From: Natribaculum breve | GTDB taxonomy: Archaea; Halobacteriota; Halobacteria; Halobacteriales; Natrialbaceae | Assembly (NCBI RefSeq): GCF_023008585.1 | Contig: NZ_CP095392.1 | Coordinates: forward strand, 209,802 to 273,801 | DNA length: 64,000 bases | Direction: 5' to 3' | In this document: positions 53,524-61,468 of the stretch, in pieces | Layout of the letters: every line of letters starts with the position of its first letter | Position numbering within the stretch: position 1 is the stretch's first letter | Program-made: the position numbers and the translations under genes | The notes under the pieces: model-generated | Seen by the model: the letters and a program-made list of their open reading frames with translations, nothing else | Told to the model about the DNA's origin: nothing | Database searches by the model: none

Positions 53524-54522
53524 TCAGAACAGCAGACCTGCCTGCTCTACTTCATAAAGGACCGCCGTCGCTAGCAACACCATCATCGGCAGCACGTCAT
53601 GCCGAGCACCACTCACCTCGTCGAACGAGGCGTTCCCATACCGTGAGAGAACAAACTGCAACAAGCCCTGCAACGGCAACGCCGACATTCCTAACAAAGC
53701 TGTCAACATCATCGTATACACTAGTGCACTCCCTGTCACCCAGTAGATGACCGGGACCGCCATCAACGCCGCCAGTATCAAGATACCAGCCGTGGCCCCG
53801 AACACTACCGACGCAGTAAACCGGCCCGATCCCTGCATCGAACTTCCTATGCCCAGGAGCCGAATTTTCCGTACCGCAGGATGCTCATTGCTGAACATCT
53901 TCGGCGATACCCGCAGCATGAACCGTGCCATTTCCAACAGGCCATGACTGAAATAGTCGTGCCGCCCTCGTACAGCCCGGTTATAGTGCCTTACTGCGCT
54001 CCAGAAGAACAGGTCACCAAACACCATTTCGTAGAGAATCGCCAGTATATACGCCGCCAGGAACAAACCAACCCCCAGTCCCAGAAGCACATCACCCGGA
54101 ATGATCGTGGTAACGGCTTCTGCGGCGAAGATCGCTGTGTAGACCACGGCAAACACGATCAGGTACTGCATCCACCCAGTGGTCTTTCGCATCATCTGGT
54201 CCGACTCGATGAACGCATTATCCAGAATCATTTTCCGAACCATAGTAATCCCGACTAACAGGATTGCCGCGACCGTACTGGCAGCTTCCAGAATTGGGGC
54301 CGAAATCGAGATGGTGAGAACCGTGGTTGCAATCAATGCAGCTAGTGCTACCTCGAACGCGACGGTTTGCTCAGGTTCTTTACTGAATACCGCCGGGATA
54401 TCGATTGGTTTGGGATAGACAATTTTCTCGTGCAGCGTGAATAGATCCGGAAGATTCTCAGCCAGCTGCTCTGGCACCTCCTCAACAGAAGACACGTCGG
54501 GGGGCTGAGATTCCAACTCCAT
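53524..54522 (-). CDS. Integral membrane protein, unknown
   Basis: 332 residues. After a ~55-residue acidic cytosolic start (MELESQPPDVSSVEEVPEQL), there are about seven to eight helices: around 57-75, 80-97, 119-138, 147-172, 240-258, 265-290 and 310-326. A loop of about 70 residues after helix 4 holds HYNRAVRGRHDYFSHGLLEM. No transporter signature was recognised. Confidence 0.6.
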   Translation of the reverse strand: MELESQPPDVSSVEEVPEQLAENLPDLFTLHEKIVYPKPIDIPAVFSKEPEQTVAFEVALAALIATTVLTISISAPILEAASTVAAILLVGITMVRKMILDNAFIESDQMMRKTTGWMQYLIVFAVVYTAIFAAEAVTTIIPGDVLLGLGVGLFLAAYILAILYEMVFGDLFFWSAVRHYNRAVRGRHDYFSHGLLEMARFMLRVSPKMFSNEHPAVRKIRLLGIGSSMQGSGRFTASVVFGATAGILILAALMAVPVIYWVTGSALVYTMMLTALLGMSALPLQGLLQFVLSRYGNASFDEVSGARHDVLPMMVLLATAVLYEVEQAGLLF

Positions 54523-54836
54523 ATCCTGTTCTCATTTGACTTGATACAACAGGAACAAGATAGGTCTTGCGTGTCTTTCGGGGATTTCTCTCCCTCTCAT
54601 CTCTTCCGGACAGGAGTAGCTCTGGCTTTCGGCGTGAAGCAAATGAAGTCGACATGCTGCACTAATACTCTACATGTTACATGCCGATTTTGACAGCTAC
54701 TCGGTAGTTCGGTCAGAGTCTGAGATCCATAGCACGTAATTATCAGAATTTTAGCAGAAGTCTGCGTTGACGGGCTACTTAGTGGCCAAGGTTGCAGAAA
54801 ACTATACATGAAACCTTTCCCAACGGTCCAGATACG
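54523..54836. other. Non-coding gap with promoter of the next gene
   Basis: About 314 bp between divergent genes. A TATA-like AACTATACATG near 54800 lies about 30 bp before the ATG at 54837. Apart from this nothing recognisable was seen. Confidence 0.4.
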
Positions 54837-55247
54837 ATGGTACTCCCCGACCCTGAGACGCTCCAAGACGCGGCCCGCCATGCCGAGGCCGTGGCTGATT
54901 ACGGCATAGACACGAACAACGCCCGAGCGCTTGCTAAGATGCGAAATGCTCTCATCCGTCTAGAGAACGTGGCTGAAGAAGCGCGTAAGCAGGTGATTGA
55001 ACCTGCGTTAGATGACGAGATGGACGTTGGAGACCGCGTGGCCGGCGTACAAAGGCTGAAGGGTGAGCGGCGAACCGTGACGGACAACGCGGCTGCCCTA
55101 GAAATGCTCGAGGACGCCGGCGCGGATCCGGCGGAAGTAGTGAGGATCTACCCCATGCAATTCGTCGACGCCGTCGATGGAACCGGTGTCGACCCCTCGG
55201 TGGTCATCGATCGCGAGGAGTACACGTTTTACCGCCGGGACGGGTGA
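54837..55247 (+). CDS. Small hypothetical protein, helical
   Basis: 136 residues from ATG 54837 (MVLPDPETLQDAARHAEAVA). The first 60 residues are helical (KMRNALIRLENVAEEARKQV), then an acidic linker and a small alpha/beta end (VVRIYPMQFVDAVDGTGVDP). It resembles small accessory proteins of haloarchaeal plasmids or viruses, but no family was recognised. The start is favoured over a TTG 45 bp upstream because a TATA-like box lies in between. Confidence 0.5.
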   Translation: MVLPDPETLQDAARHAEAVADYGIDTNNARALAKMRNALIRLENVAEEARKQVIEPALDDEMDVGDRVAGVQRLKGERRTVTDNAAALEMLEDAGADPAEVVRIYPMQFVDAVDGTGVDPSVVIDREEYTFYRRDG

Positions 55248-55667
55248 ATGAGCGAGCAAGCCAGGGAAACCTTAGGGTACACGAATAGCGCGAGCGAGAG
55301 CACGGGAGAGTGAAACTCTCCCAAGGGAGTGACACAGACTTTTGATCGAACTTTTGCCAGCAAGCATGCGAGTCCAAAAAGTCTGTGAAAATAACGGCGA
55401 CGGCTTGCTGTATGCAGCACGTGACTCCTATCAAGTTCCAAGGGTTTTAGCAGAGCCAGCGTGAAATATGTTCAAATCAGACTCAACGATCCAGAGATTT
55501 ACATTGAGTTGTGACTTTCTAAGGTCCACAAACTCGTTCTCGTTGGTTTATCCACCCCTGAAAGACTGCGGGGCTCACGAGAGTTACCCGCGGTGAATTA
55601 TGGAAATAATCGAAAAGCCAACATCGTTGGCGAACGCTGAGGCGCTCCATTACCGAGGTGTCGCCAG
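55248..55667. other. Non-coding gap with hairpins
   Basis: About 420 bp. Two notable structures: a perfect hairpin GGGAGAGTGAAACTCTCCC at 55304-55322, and perfect 11-bp inverted arms CACAGACTTTT (55333-55343) and AAAAGTCTGTG (55377-55387). They may be a transcription terminator and a regulatory site, or parts of a small non-coding RNA. No gene was seen. Confidence 0.45.
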
Positions 55668-55832
55668 ATGAGCAGAGGCGGTGAGTGTCGAGTACCAACC
55701 TGCTCAGTACCTGCTCGCGATCGATCGGGATACGCCGGCCGCTTCTGTTCGAACAGGTGCGAGGTTCGGTACGACCACCTCCGAGCAGATGCGCGGGATG
55801 CCGCATACACTGAACGGGAGGAAGGTCACTGA
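55668..55832 (+). CDS. Small zinc-binding protein, first gene of a three-gene cassette
   Basis: 54 residues starting MSRGGECRVPTCSVPAR. Four Cys are arranged C-x4-C and C-x3-C (ECRVPTC, then FCSNRC), followed by a helix (EVRYDHLRADARDAAYTERE). It looks like a mini treble-clef zinc finger. The stop overlaps the next ATG (TGATG), so it is coupled to the downstream gene. A decayed copy of the same gene lies at 63.68 kb, which supports it being real. Confidence 0.7.
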   Translation: MSRGGECRVPTCSVPARDRSGYAGRFCSNRCEVRYDHLRADARDAAYTEREEGH

Positions 55833-56032
55833 TGCTCGAACAGCGCGATCACCGCGGTAAGCGGTTCACGATTGGTCACGAAGATGCTACCGACGAGATA
55901 GCCATCGAACGTTGTCAGCGAGCAGAGGCACTCGAACGACAGGCCCAGCACGAACTCTGTGAACTCGAACGTGCAAAAGCAGTTGCCGGTCCAGCTGGGA
56001 AACACCCCGAGGTTGAGGTACTCAAGCGATGA
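55832..56032 (+). CDS. Small hypothetical protein, second gene of cassette
   Basis: 66 residues: MLEQRDHRGKRFTIGHEDAT, then a helix IAIERCQRAEALERQAQHEL with charged heptad character. It overlaps the upstream stop by one base and the next gene's ATG by four. A decayed copy with an early TAG is at 63832 onward. Function unknown. Confidence 0.68.
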   Translation: MLEQRDHRGKRFTIGHEDATDEIAIERCQRAEALERQAQHELCELERAKAVAGPAGKHPEVEVLKR

Positions 56033-56340
56033 CACCGAACGAACAAGATCAAGATCCACACGATGTCCCTGGATTCGATAGAGCACTTGGCATCGATGAC
56101 CCAGTTCCTGACGCTGAGTATGGGGATCAAGGATACCATCCAGAACAAGATGTCACAGATGCTGACCGAGGTCCCGTCGACGACCTTCACGAAGCGCTCC
56201 TCGATGTCCGGAATGATCTCCAACAACTCGATGAACACCTTCCAGAGCCGCTGTCGCTTACAGATTCGATCAGGGAAGTAAACGCTACTGCAGAGGCTTA
56301 CGCACGGCTTGGATCCGACTATCACGATGATCTTAGTTGA
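56029..56340 (+). CDS. Small acidic protein, third gene of cassette
   Basis: 103 residues, highly acidic (MTPNEQDQDPHDVPGFDRAL), with a C-terminal helical half (LHEALLDVRNDLQQLDEHLP). It overlaps the preceding gene by four bases (ATGA). No family was recognised. Confidence 0.6.
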   Translation: MTPNEQDQDPHDVPGFDRALGIDDPVPDAEYGDQGYHPEQDVTDADRGPVDDLHEALLDVRNDLQQLDEHLPEPLSLTDSIREVNATAEAYARLGSDYHDDLS

Positions 56341-56432
56341 TCCGTAGGTGTTGTTCGACCCCCTAAGAGAGATGTGGGGCGAGACAGCACGAGCATCGCC
56401 TCGTAAGGTAGTTGAACGATGGTTATTTAGTG

Positions 56433-57236
56433 CTATTCCGTCGGGCGGACCGTTTCGTCATCATGTACGATCCGATCGAACCCCGCAAGATATGCAACCC
56501 GGTCTCGGACCTCAGCGACGTCTAGGTCCAGATCGGCAGCTAGTTCGTCGACGGTCATCGGAACGTCAAGCGCCTGGAGCACTTCGATCCCACGGTAGTA
56601 CCGCGTCGTTAGCTCCTGGACGCGGTCCTCGATTGGCGTGGTCACTCCGTACTGCTCCTCGAGGTCAACCAAGGCCTCGTTCACGAAGGTGGCGAATTGG
56701 TCGTCGCCGAGCCGGTCGATCTGCGCTTCGAGTTCACCTCGGACGACGTCGTAGTCGAGACCAGTCTGCACGAGCATATTCATGTCTTCAATGTCGTCGT
56801 CCCGCCCTGCGACCGACTTGAACAGGAAGATATCCTCGTTGCTGACTAGGCGGACGGTCAGTTGATCCGTCGCTAGGAACGACTTGCTGCGTTCCCGCAT
56901 TCCCTCAGTCAGCACGAGCTTGTTCGCGACCTGCTGGTTGAAGATGTCGAGGCGGCACCTGTCAGCGTTCTCGACGCAGCTGGTCGCGCCCAGCGCCCGG
57001 TAATCGGCGTCCAGCGATTGTACCTCCGTATACCCGAGGCCCATTAGGACAGCCCACAGCTGGCCGTACGCGTCACTGTCAGCGACGACCAGATCGATAT
57101 CCTTTGTCGCGCCCTTAAGATCGCGTAGCGACATCGCGCCCCCACCAATCAGATAGACCGTGAGCCAGTCAGATAATCCATCTGCGATTCGTTGGAACTC
57201 GTTCTCGATGTACTCGCGTCTGAACGTTGGTCTCAT
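56433..57236 (-). CDS. AbiEii-like nucleotidyltransferase toxin
   Basis: 267 residues. The nucleotidyltransferase core is VYLIGGGAMSLRDLKGATKD, then IDLVVADSD: the GG...DxD arrangement with the metal-binding pair in KDIDLVV (residues about 45-50). LRLDIFNQQVANKLVLTEGM-type features follow, and the C-terminus has a winged-helix-like end (MTVDELAADLDLDVAEVRDR). It matches AbiEii/MNT-type toxins that transfer nucleotides to tRNA or proteins. It overlaps the upstream HTH gene by four bases, the normal layout of an AbiE-like pair. Confidence 0.75.
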   Translation of the reverse strand: MRPTFRREYIENEFQRIADGLSDWLTVYLIGGGAMSLRDLKGATKDIDLVVADSDAYGQLWAVLMGLGYTEVQSLDADYRALGATSCVENADRCRLDIFNQQVANKLVLTEGMRERSKSFLATDQLTVRLVSNEDIFLFKSVAGRDDDIEDMNMLVQTGLDYDVVRGELEAQIDRLGDDQFATFVNEALVDLEEQYGVTTPIEDRVQELTTRYYRGIEVLQALDVPMTVDELAADLDLDVAEVRDRVAYLAGFDRIVHDDETVRPTE

Positions 57237-58159
57237 TGGGGTAGGTCCACCTCATAGTCAGCAGCTAGCTTCTGGAACTCGTCCCACTCGGGGAGGCGGT
57301 CGCTGTCGGCTGCTCCCTGCGTCTCGAGATATCGGAGCAGGGTGTCGATTTCGTCATCGAGGCCGTATTTCGCGGCTTGCTCTCGGAGGTCGCTCTTGTC
57401 GATGTCGACGTGGCTGAGCAACAGGAGACAGTACGAGTGGTGGCGGGACCCATCGTCGATCAGCAACGTGTGACAGCAGAGCTCCGCCGGCGAGACTTCC
57501 TCTAGGTCCTCAGAGTAGAGGTAGTATCGATGGCGAGTCAGCAGAAACTGGAGATCGAAGGCTGCGAACCGCGCAAGCCCGGTCTCGTGGAAGTTCTCTG
57601 CCTCGATCTCTATCTCGGTCTGGGAAAGAAATTCGTCGTAGTCCCTCCAGAGAATCGTCCCGTTCGGCCCAACCGATTCGAGACGCTGTCGATGCAGATG
57701 GTGCACAAGTTCGCGAGCAAACTTGTGCAGTCGGTCGAAGTCACCGTTGAAGTGGTAGCAGCTGTCATCAGTGCCGACGAGGCCACGGTCTCGCAGCCGT
57801 TTGAGAATCCGGTTGACGGTGTTGCGATAGTTGCCGCTCCGTTCGGCGACGTCAGTAACGGTCCGTGGCTGGTCGAGGTAATACAGTACCTCGAGGGCTT
57901 TTCCCGTCAGTAACTCGGGAAAGTCGATGTGAGAGTGCTGGCGGACGAGATCCTGGTATATTTCAACAGCCCGGGAATCCGAGGGTGTGACGCATTTACG
58001 GCGGCCGTCACGTTCCGTATAGACCAGCCTCTTCTCGACGAGATCTCCGACAGCACGGGAGAGGTAACTCTCGCTGTGGTCGAGCTTCGTCGCGAGCTCC
58101 GAGATCGTATCACCACGTTCGACGGTAGCGAGGACCTCGAGTTCGATTCGTCGCAGCAC
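57233..58159 (-). CDS. HTH antitoxin-like regulator paired with the nucleotidyltransferase
   Basis: About 308 residues from GTG 58159 (VLRRIELEVLATVERGDTIS). This start lies 27 bp downstream of a TATA box, as in leaderless haloarchaeal genes; the longer ATG at 58243 is upstream of that box. Two winged-helix domains are visible: ELATKLDHSESYLSRAVGDL and DVAERSGNYRNTVNRILKRL, followed by a ~150-residue helical region. It is probably the AbiEi-type autoregulating antitoxin. Confidence 0.75.
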   Translation of the reverse strand: MLRRIELEVLATVERGDTISELATKLDHSESYLSRAVGDLVEKRLVYTERDGRRKCVTPSDSRAVEIYQDLVRQHSHIDFPELLTGKALEVLYYLDQPRTVTDVAERSGNYRNTVNRILKRLRDRGLVGTDDSCYHFNGDFDRLHKFARELVHHLHRQRLESVGPNGTILWRDYDEFLSQTEIEIEAENFHETGLARFAAFDLQFLLTRHRYYLYSEDLEEVSPAELCCHTLLIDDGSRHHSYCLLLLSHVDIDKSDLREQAAKYGLDDEIDTLLRYLETQGAADSDRLPEWDEFQKLAADYEVDLPQ

Positions 58160-58180
58160 GTTGTAACACAGTACGAATCT

Positions 58181-58190
58181 TATATTTAAA
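58181..58190 (-). promoter_or_regulatory. TATA box for the antitoxin-toxin operon
   Basis: TTTAAATATA on the minus strand, centred about 27 bp before GTG 58159, fits an archaeal TATA element for a leaderless transcript of the HTH-nucleotidyltransferase operon. Confidence 0.6.
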
Positions 58191-58251
58191 CAAGTTTCGA
58201 GTAGTGTTACACCAGAGAGAGAGGATTGAAGGAGAACGGTCAAACACAGTC

Positions 58252-58292
58252 TTAACCAACAATACTATGTCAGCAACGTTTTTGTTGGTTAA
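58252..58292. promoter_or_regulatory. Inverted repeat upstream of the DUF6788 gene
   Basis: Perfect 11-bp arms TTAACCAACAA (58252-58262) and TTGTTGGTTAA (58282-58292) surround 19 bases, ending 16 bp before the ATG at 58309. The same motif flanks the gene again at 58758-58800. A repressor operator is likely. Confidence 0.65.
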
Positions 58293-58308
58293 CACGGATT
58301 GAGTTGCC

Positions 58309-58632
58309 ATGTCCTACGAGCCACCGACACCCCCACAGGAACTTCCCGCCGACGTCGTCGACACACTTGACCACTACTCGCCTGAACTCCTTCGGCACGT
58401 CGCCAGGTACACTAAGGATCTTGCGGAATACCGCGAGCGAGAGGCACGACTAGCGGAAAACGAAGGGGACAACCAGATCGAGGAGCAACCAGAGGACCTT
58501 CCAGATGACGTCCCGTCGAAGGCCACGATCACAGTGAAGGAGATTAACGACAACCGCTACTACTATTGGCAGTGGCGGGATGGAGAAAAGATACGCTCAA
58601 AATACAAAGGCCCAGTTGATCCGGAAAAATAG
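58309..58632 (+). CDS. DUF6788 protein
   Basis: 107 residues. The N-terminus DTLDHYSPELLRHVARYTKD is helical. The C-terminus ATITVKEINDNRYYYWQWRD, then GEKIRSKYKGPV is the DUF6788 signature of small haloarchaeal plasmid proteins, with a K-x-I-x-x-xYYYWQW strand resembling a DNA-binding beta segment. It sits between two matching inverted repeats and just before the origin repeats, so a role in plasmid maintenance or regulation is plausible. Confidence 0.78.
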   Translation: MSYEPPTPPQELPADVVDTLDHYSPELLRHVARYTKDLAEYREREARLAENEGDNQIEEQPEDLPDDVPSKATITVKEINDNRYYYWQWRDGEKIRSKYKGPVDPEK

Positions 58633-58668
58633 TCCTCGTTGAGGTCGGTTGGTCGGGGAGACATCGAT

Positions 58669-59468
58669 TTACTGGAAACAGTGGTGTGGAAGTTGGGAAT
58701 ACTGATTTCATCTGTTCGTTGATCTCGGTTAGAACAGCGTTCTACTCGCGAAGCGTAATTAACCAACACAAGGCGGAAACCCGTCCACTTGTTGGTTAAT
58801 CGGTGTAGGTCGTCTGACGAGAGTTAGACACCACCATTTCCACTAATACGCTCACACAATGAACTGATGATCGTATCTTATCCACTCTCCCCCCACTGTT
58901 TCCAGTAAAGCTAGTAGCAAGGGTCCCCTGAGCTGTGGTGTTATTTTGTTTCACTAGAATCAAGTCCAACAGCAAATCTCTCTAGCTCTCCTACGGACTA
59001 ACTCGGACGGTAAGGATATAAACTTTTCCCTGGTTCAGAGTTCTCTCTCACTATCCGACCCTCTTTCGTAGTACTTTACTGGAAATAGTGGGGAGGGGGT
59101 GTTCCGCCATTCTTATCTATTGATTCCCTCTGCTGTCTATCGATTCCTATTCTTCCAAGGTATACTGGAAACGATGGGGTCTGTGCTGTATATAAAAGAT
59201 CGTTTACTGGAAATACTGGAACCTCGTAGTTTTCTGTTCTGTGAGCATCCAACTGGAACCACCGAGAATTACTGGAAATAACGGGGTGAGTTTGATGACT
59301 TGTGAGTTGAGGTCTTTACTGGAAATAGTGGGGTGTAGTGCCTCAAAGATGCTTTCTTCATGACAAACCAAATGACTTTCTTTCAATAGACTGGAAACAG
59401 TGGGGTCGATCTCTAATAGTGGAAATCATGCTCCTCGTGGTTATACTGGAAATAGCGGAAATAGTGGT
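58669..59468. repeat. Replication origin with origin recognition (ORB-like) repeats
   Basis: About nine copies of TTTACTGGAAAYAGTGGGGTG or close variants: about 58669, 58889-58909 (reverse orientation), 59074, 59162, 59203, 59269, 59316, 59389 and 59443. All but one point the same way, toward orc1/cdc6. The region is gene-free and AT-rich. Archaeal origins typically have G-rich ORB repeats immediately upstream of an orc1/cdc6 gene, as here, so this is most likely the replicon's origin. Single-base differences between copies are in the fifth-last to last positions. Confidence 0.87.
58758..58800. promoter_or_regulatory. Inverted repeat downstream of the DUF6788 gene
   Basis: ATTAACCAACACAAG and CTTGTTGGTTAAT pair around GCGGAAACCCGT, itself able to form a short stem. 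The core TTAACCAAC/GTTGGTTAA equals that at 58252-58292. It is likely the same regulator's binding site, at the left edge of the origin region. Confidence 0.6.
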
Positions 59469-59509
59469 CGAAACAGTTATGATTCTTGCCTGAATCAGTC
59501 GAACACAAT

Positions 59510-60748
59510 ATGACTCCACGATTCCAGCCGGACGACACACTGTACAAACGACGGAATACACTCAAAGTCGAGTACGTTCCAGACGACATCGTCGGACGGG
59601 ATAACGAGATTGAGGAGTACGAGGCAGCCCTCCAGCCGATCATCAACGGTGAGTACCCCGATAACATCTTCATTTACGGCAAGACCGGTGTCGGGAAGAC
59701 TGCTGTGACGAATTTCTTGCTAAACGAACTCCAGGAATCTGCAAAACATTTTGAAGTCGACCTCTCTGTCATCACACTCAACTGCGATGGCCTCAGCACG
59801 AGCTATCAGGCCGCGATCAGTCTGGTGAACAGTCTCCGAGAACCCGAACACCACATCGCTGAAACCGGTCATCCGCAATCCAAGGTCTATCGCCTTCTCT
59901 GGGATGAACTCAATAATCTCTCTGGGACTGTCATCATCGTTCTCGACGAGATCGACCACATTACGGATGATACGTTCCTCTACCAGATTACTCGCGCAGA
60001 CAACAACGGATACATCGACAACATTCAGCTTGGCCTCATCGGGATTAGCAACGACTCGACGTTCCGAGAGCAGCTTGACGCGAAGGTCCAATCGTCTCTA
60101 TGTGAAACCGAGATTTCGTTTCCGCCGTACGGCACAGACGAGCTCCAGAAGGTTCTCGAGCAGCGAGCAGATATCGCGTTTCATCAGAGTGCCCTCGAGG
60201 AAGGAGTGATTCCGCTGTGTGCTGCTCTTGGTCGTCAGGATGGTGGGGACGCTCGACGAGCCATCACGCTCCTTCGGAAAGCGGGCGACCTCGCTCGCAC
60301 CGAGAACGCAGATTCGGTCACGACCGACCATGTCGAACGTGCTCAGGAGAAGCTCGAGGCACAGCAAAGCATGGATATCATGCGCGACCTCACAGAACAC
60401 GAGCAGCTCACCCTGTATGCACTGACCACGCTTGCTGCGGAGGATGCTACACCCGCTCGCTCGCGGATTGTCTACCAACGCTACAAAGAGCTCTGTGAGT
60501 TCCAAGGCCGGGATCCCCGCACCGCTCGTCGAATGCGCAGCTTCTTGTCTGATTTCGAGATTCTCAATCTCACGCTCTCGGAGATGAAGCACCGTGGTCA
60601 GGACGGCGGAACATACCGGGAACATGAACTCAACCGCGATATCGCGACTGTTGTCGACGCGCTACAGACGATTATCAGCGAATTCGGTGCTCATCGGAGT
60701 ATTATCGAGTACCTTCCTGACTCCGGCGAAGAGTTTACTGCGATGTAG
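59510..60748 (+). CDS. orc1/cdc6: Orc1/Cdc6 replication initiator
   Basis: 412 residues from ATG 59510 (MTPRFQPDDTLYKRRNTLKV). AAA+ motifs: Walker A FIYGKTGVGKTAVTNF, Walker B TVIIVLDEIDHITDD, sensor region LGLIGISNDSTFREQLD, and sensor 2 GGDARRAITLLRKAGD. A C-terminal winged helix follows (RSRIVYQRYKELCEFQGRDP). It would bind the repeats directly upstream and load MCM. Normal length, no defects. Confidence 0.95.
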   Translation: MTPRFQPDDTLYKRRNTLKVEYVPDDIVGRDNEIEEYEAALQPIINGEYPDNIFIYGKTGVGKTAVTNFLLNELQESAKHFEVDLSVITLNCDGLSTSYQAAISLVNSLREPEHHIAETGHPQSKVYRLLWDELNNLSGTVIIVLDEIDHITDDTFLYQITRADNNGYIDNIQLGLIGISNDSTFREQLDAKVQSSLCETEISFPPYGTDELQKVLEQRADIAFHQSALEEGVIPLCAALGRQDGGDARRAITLLRKAGDLARTENADSVTTDHVERAQEKLEAQQSMDIMRDLTEHEQLTLYALTTLAAEDATPARSRIVYQRYKELCEFQGRDPRTARRMRSFLSDFEILNLTLSEMKHRGQDGGTYREHELNRDIATVVDALQTIISEFGAHRSIIEYLPDSGEEFTAM

Positions 60749-60762
60749 CGCAGGGTCTCAGA

Positions 60763-60870
60763 CTATCCCTCGTCATGTCCCTCCAGTCCTATATCGGCAA
60801 ATTCGAGTAGTTTCTGAAGCTGCTCGTTGAATTCGTCTTCGACCTTTGTGTGGAAGCACCCCTCCTGCAT
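60763..60870 (-). other. Short ORF or gene tail
   Basis: Minus-strand codons from ATG 60870 give 35 residues (MQEGCFHTKVEDEFNEQLQK...) ending at TAG 60763, with acidic haloarchaeal composition. The frame is open only 12 codons further upstream. It is either a very small gene or the tail of a lost gene convergent with orc1/cdc6. The rest of 60749-61032 shows nothing definite. Confidence 0.3.
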
Positions 60871-61032
60871 CCACAACTCGAGTAGTGACGGACTGCTTCA
60901 CAGCGTGTACTGACGGTTTGTATCTACAGAGAATCTGATCGCAGAATATGTCCACTAGAGGTAGATGCAACGTTGGCTCTAATCTATCCGGAAGCAATCA
61001 ATCTGAGACTAGAAGAGGCCGATAAGACAACG

Positions 61033-61386
61033 TCAGTACTGGTTTTGAACCTTGTCCATTTTGCACTGGACGCAGAGGTCATCTGCGAAGCAGGCGACGT
61101 TGTCGTACGGACAGTCGTATTCTTCGACGGTGACGGAGAAGCGGCGTTTCGCGTGCTCCCATTCGACTGCCCAGTCATCGATATTCATATCGGCGGACGT
61201 GAACACCACGTCGTCGTCGCGATCGATGATTTTCGCTGCTGTGACGGCGTACTGATGTTCTTTCACGACGTCGATCGCGTCGTGATATGAGGAACACCGG
61301 ATTTCTTTCTTTCCGGCGTTATCATCCAATAGTCGGACCGTGATGGAGCCATCGTACTCTTCGGTCGGATCCAAGCCACCTGCCAT
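61033..61386 (-). CDS. Small hypothetical protein with Cys-rich end
   Basis: 117 residues from ATG 61386 (MAGGLDPTEEYDGSITVRLL); the longer frame to 61599 overlaps the adjoining gene and lacks coding character. Two similar halves: strand-helix-strand (IRCSSYHDAIDVVKEHQYAV, FTSADMNIDDWAVEWEHAK). The end has CPYDNVACFADDLCVQCKM, four Cys that could bind zinc. No family was recognised. Confidence 0.6.
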   Translation of the reverse strand: MAGGLDPTEEYDGSITVRLLDDNAGKKEIRCSSYHDAIDVVKEHQYAVTAAKIIDRDDDVVFTSADMNIDDWAVEWEHAKRRFSVTVEEYDCPYDNVACFADDLCVQCKMDKVQNQY

Positions 61387-61468
61387 GGAACTGTCGTCGG
61401 AACAATAGCACAAAAGTCTACGGTTCAACAGTTGAGTTCGGAATCCATGCCCTCTCGTGAGACGTAGT

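Noticed and set aside
58669..59468. Possible CRISPR array
   Set aside because: The repeats are about 20 bp with irregular spacing, one is inverted, and they precede orc1/cdc6; this is an origin array. No cas genes in the window.
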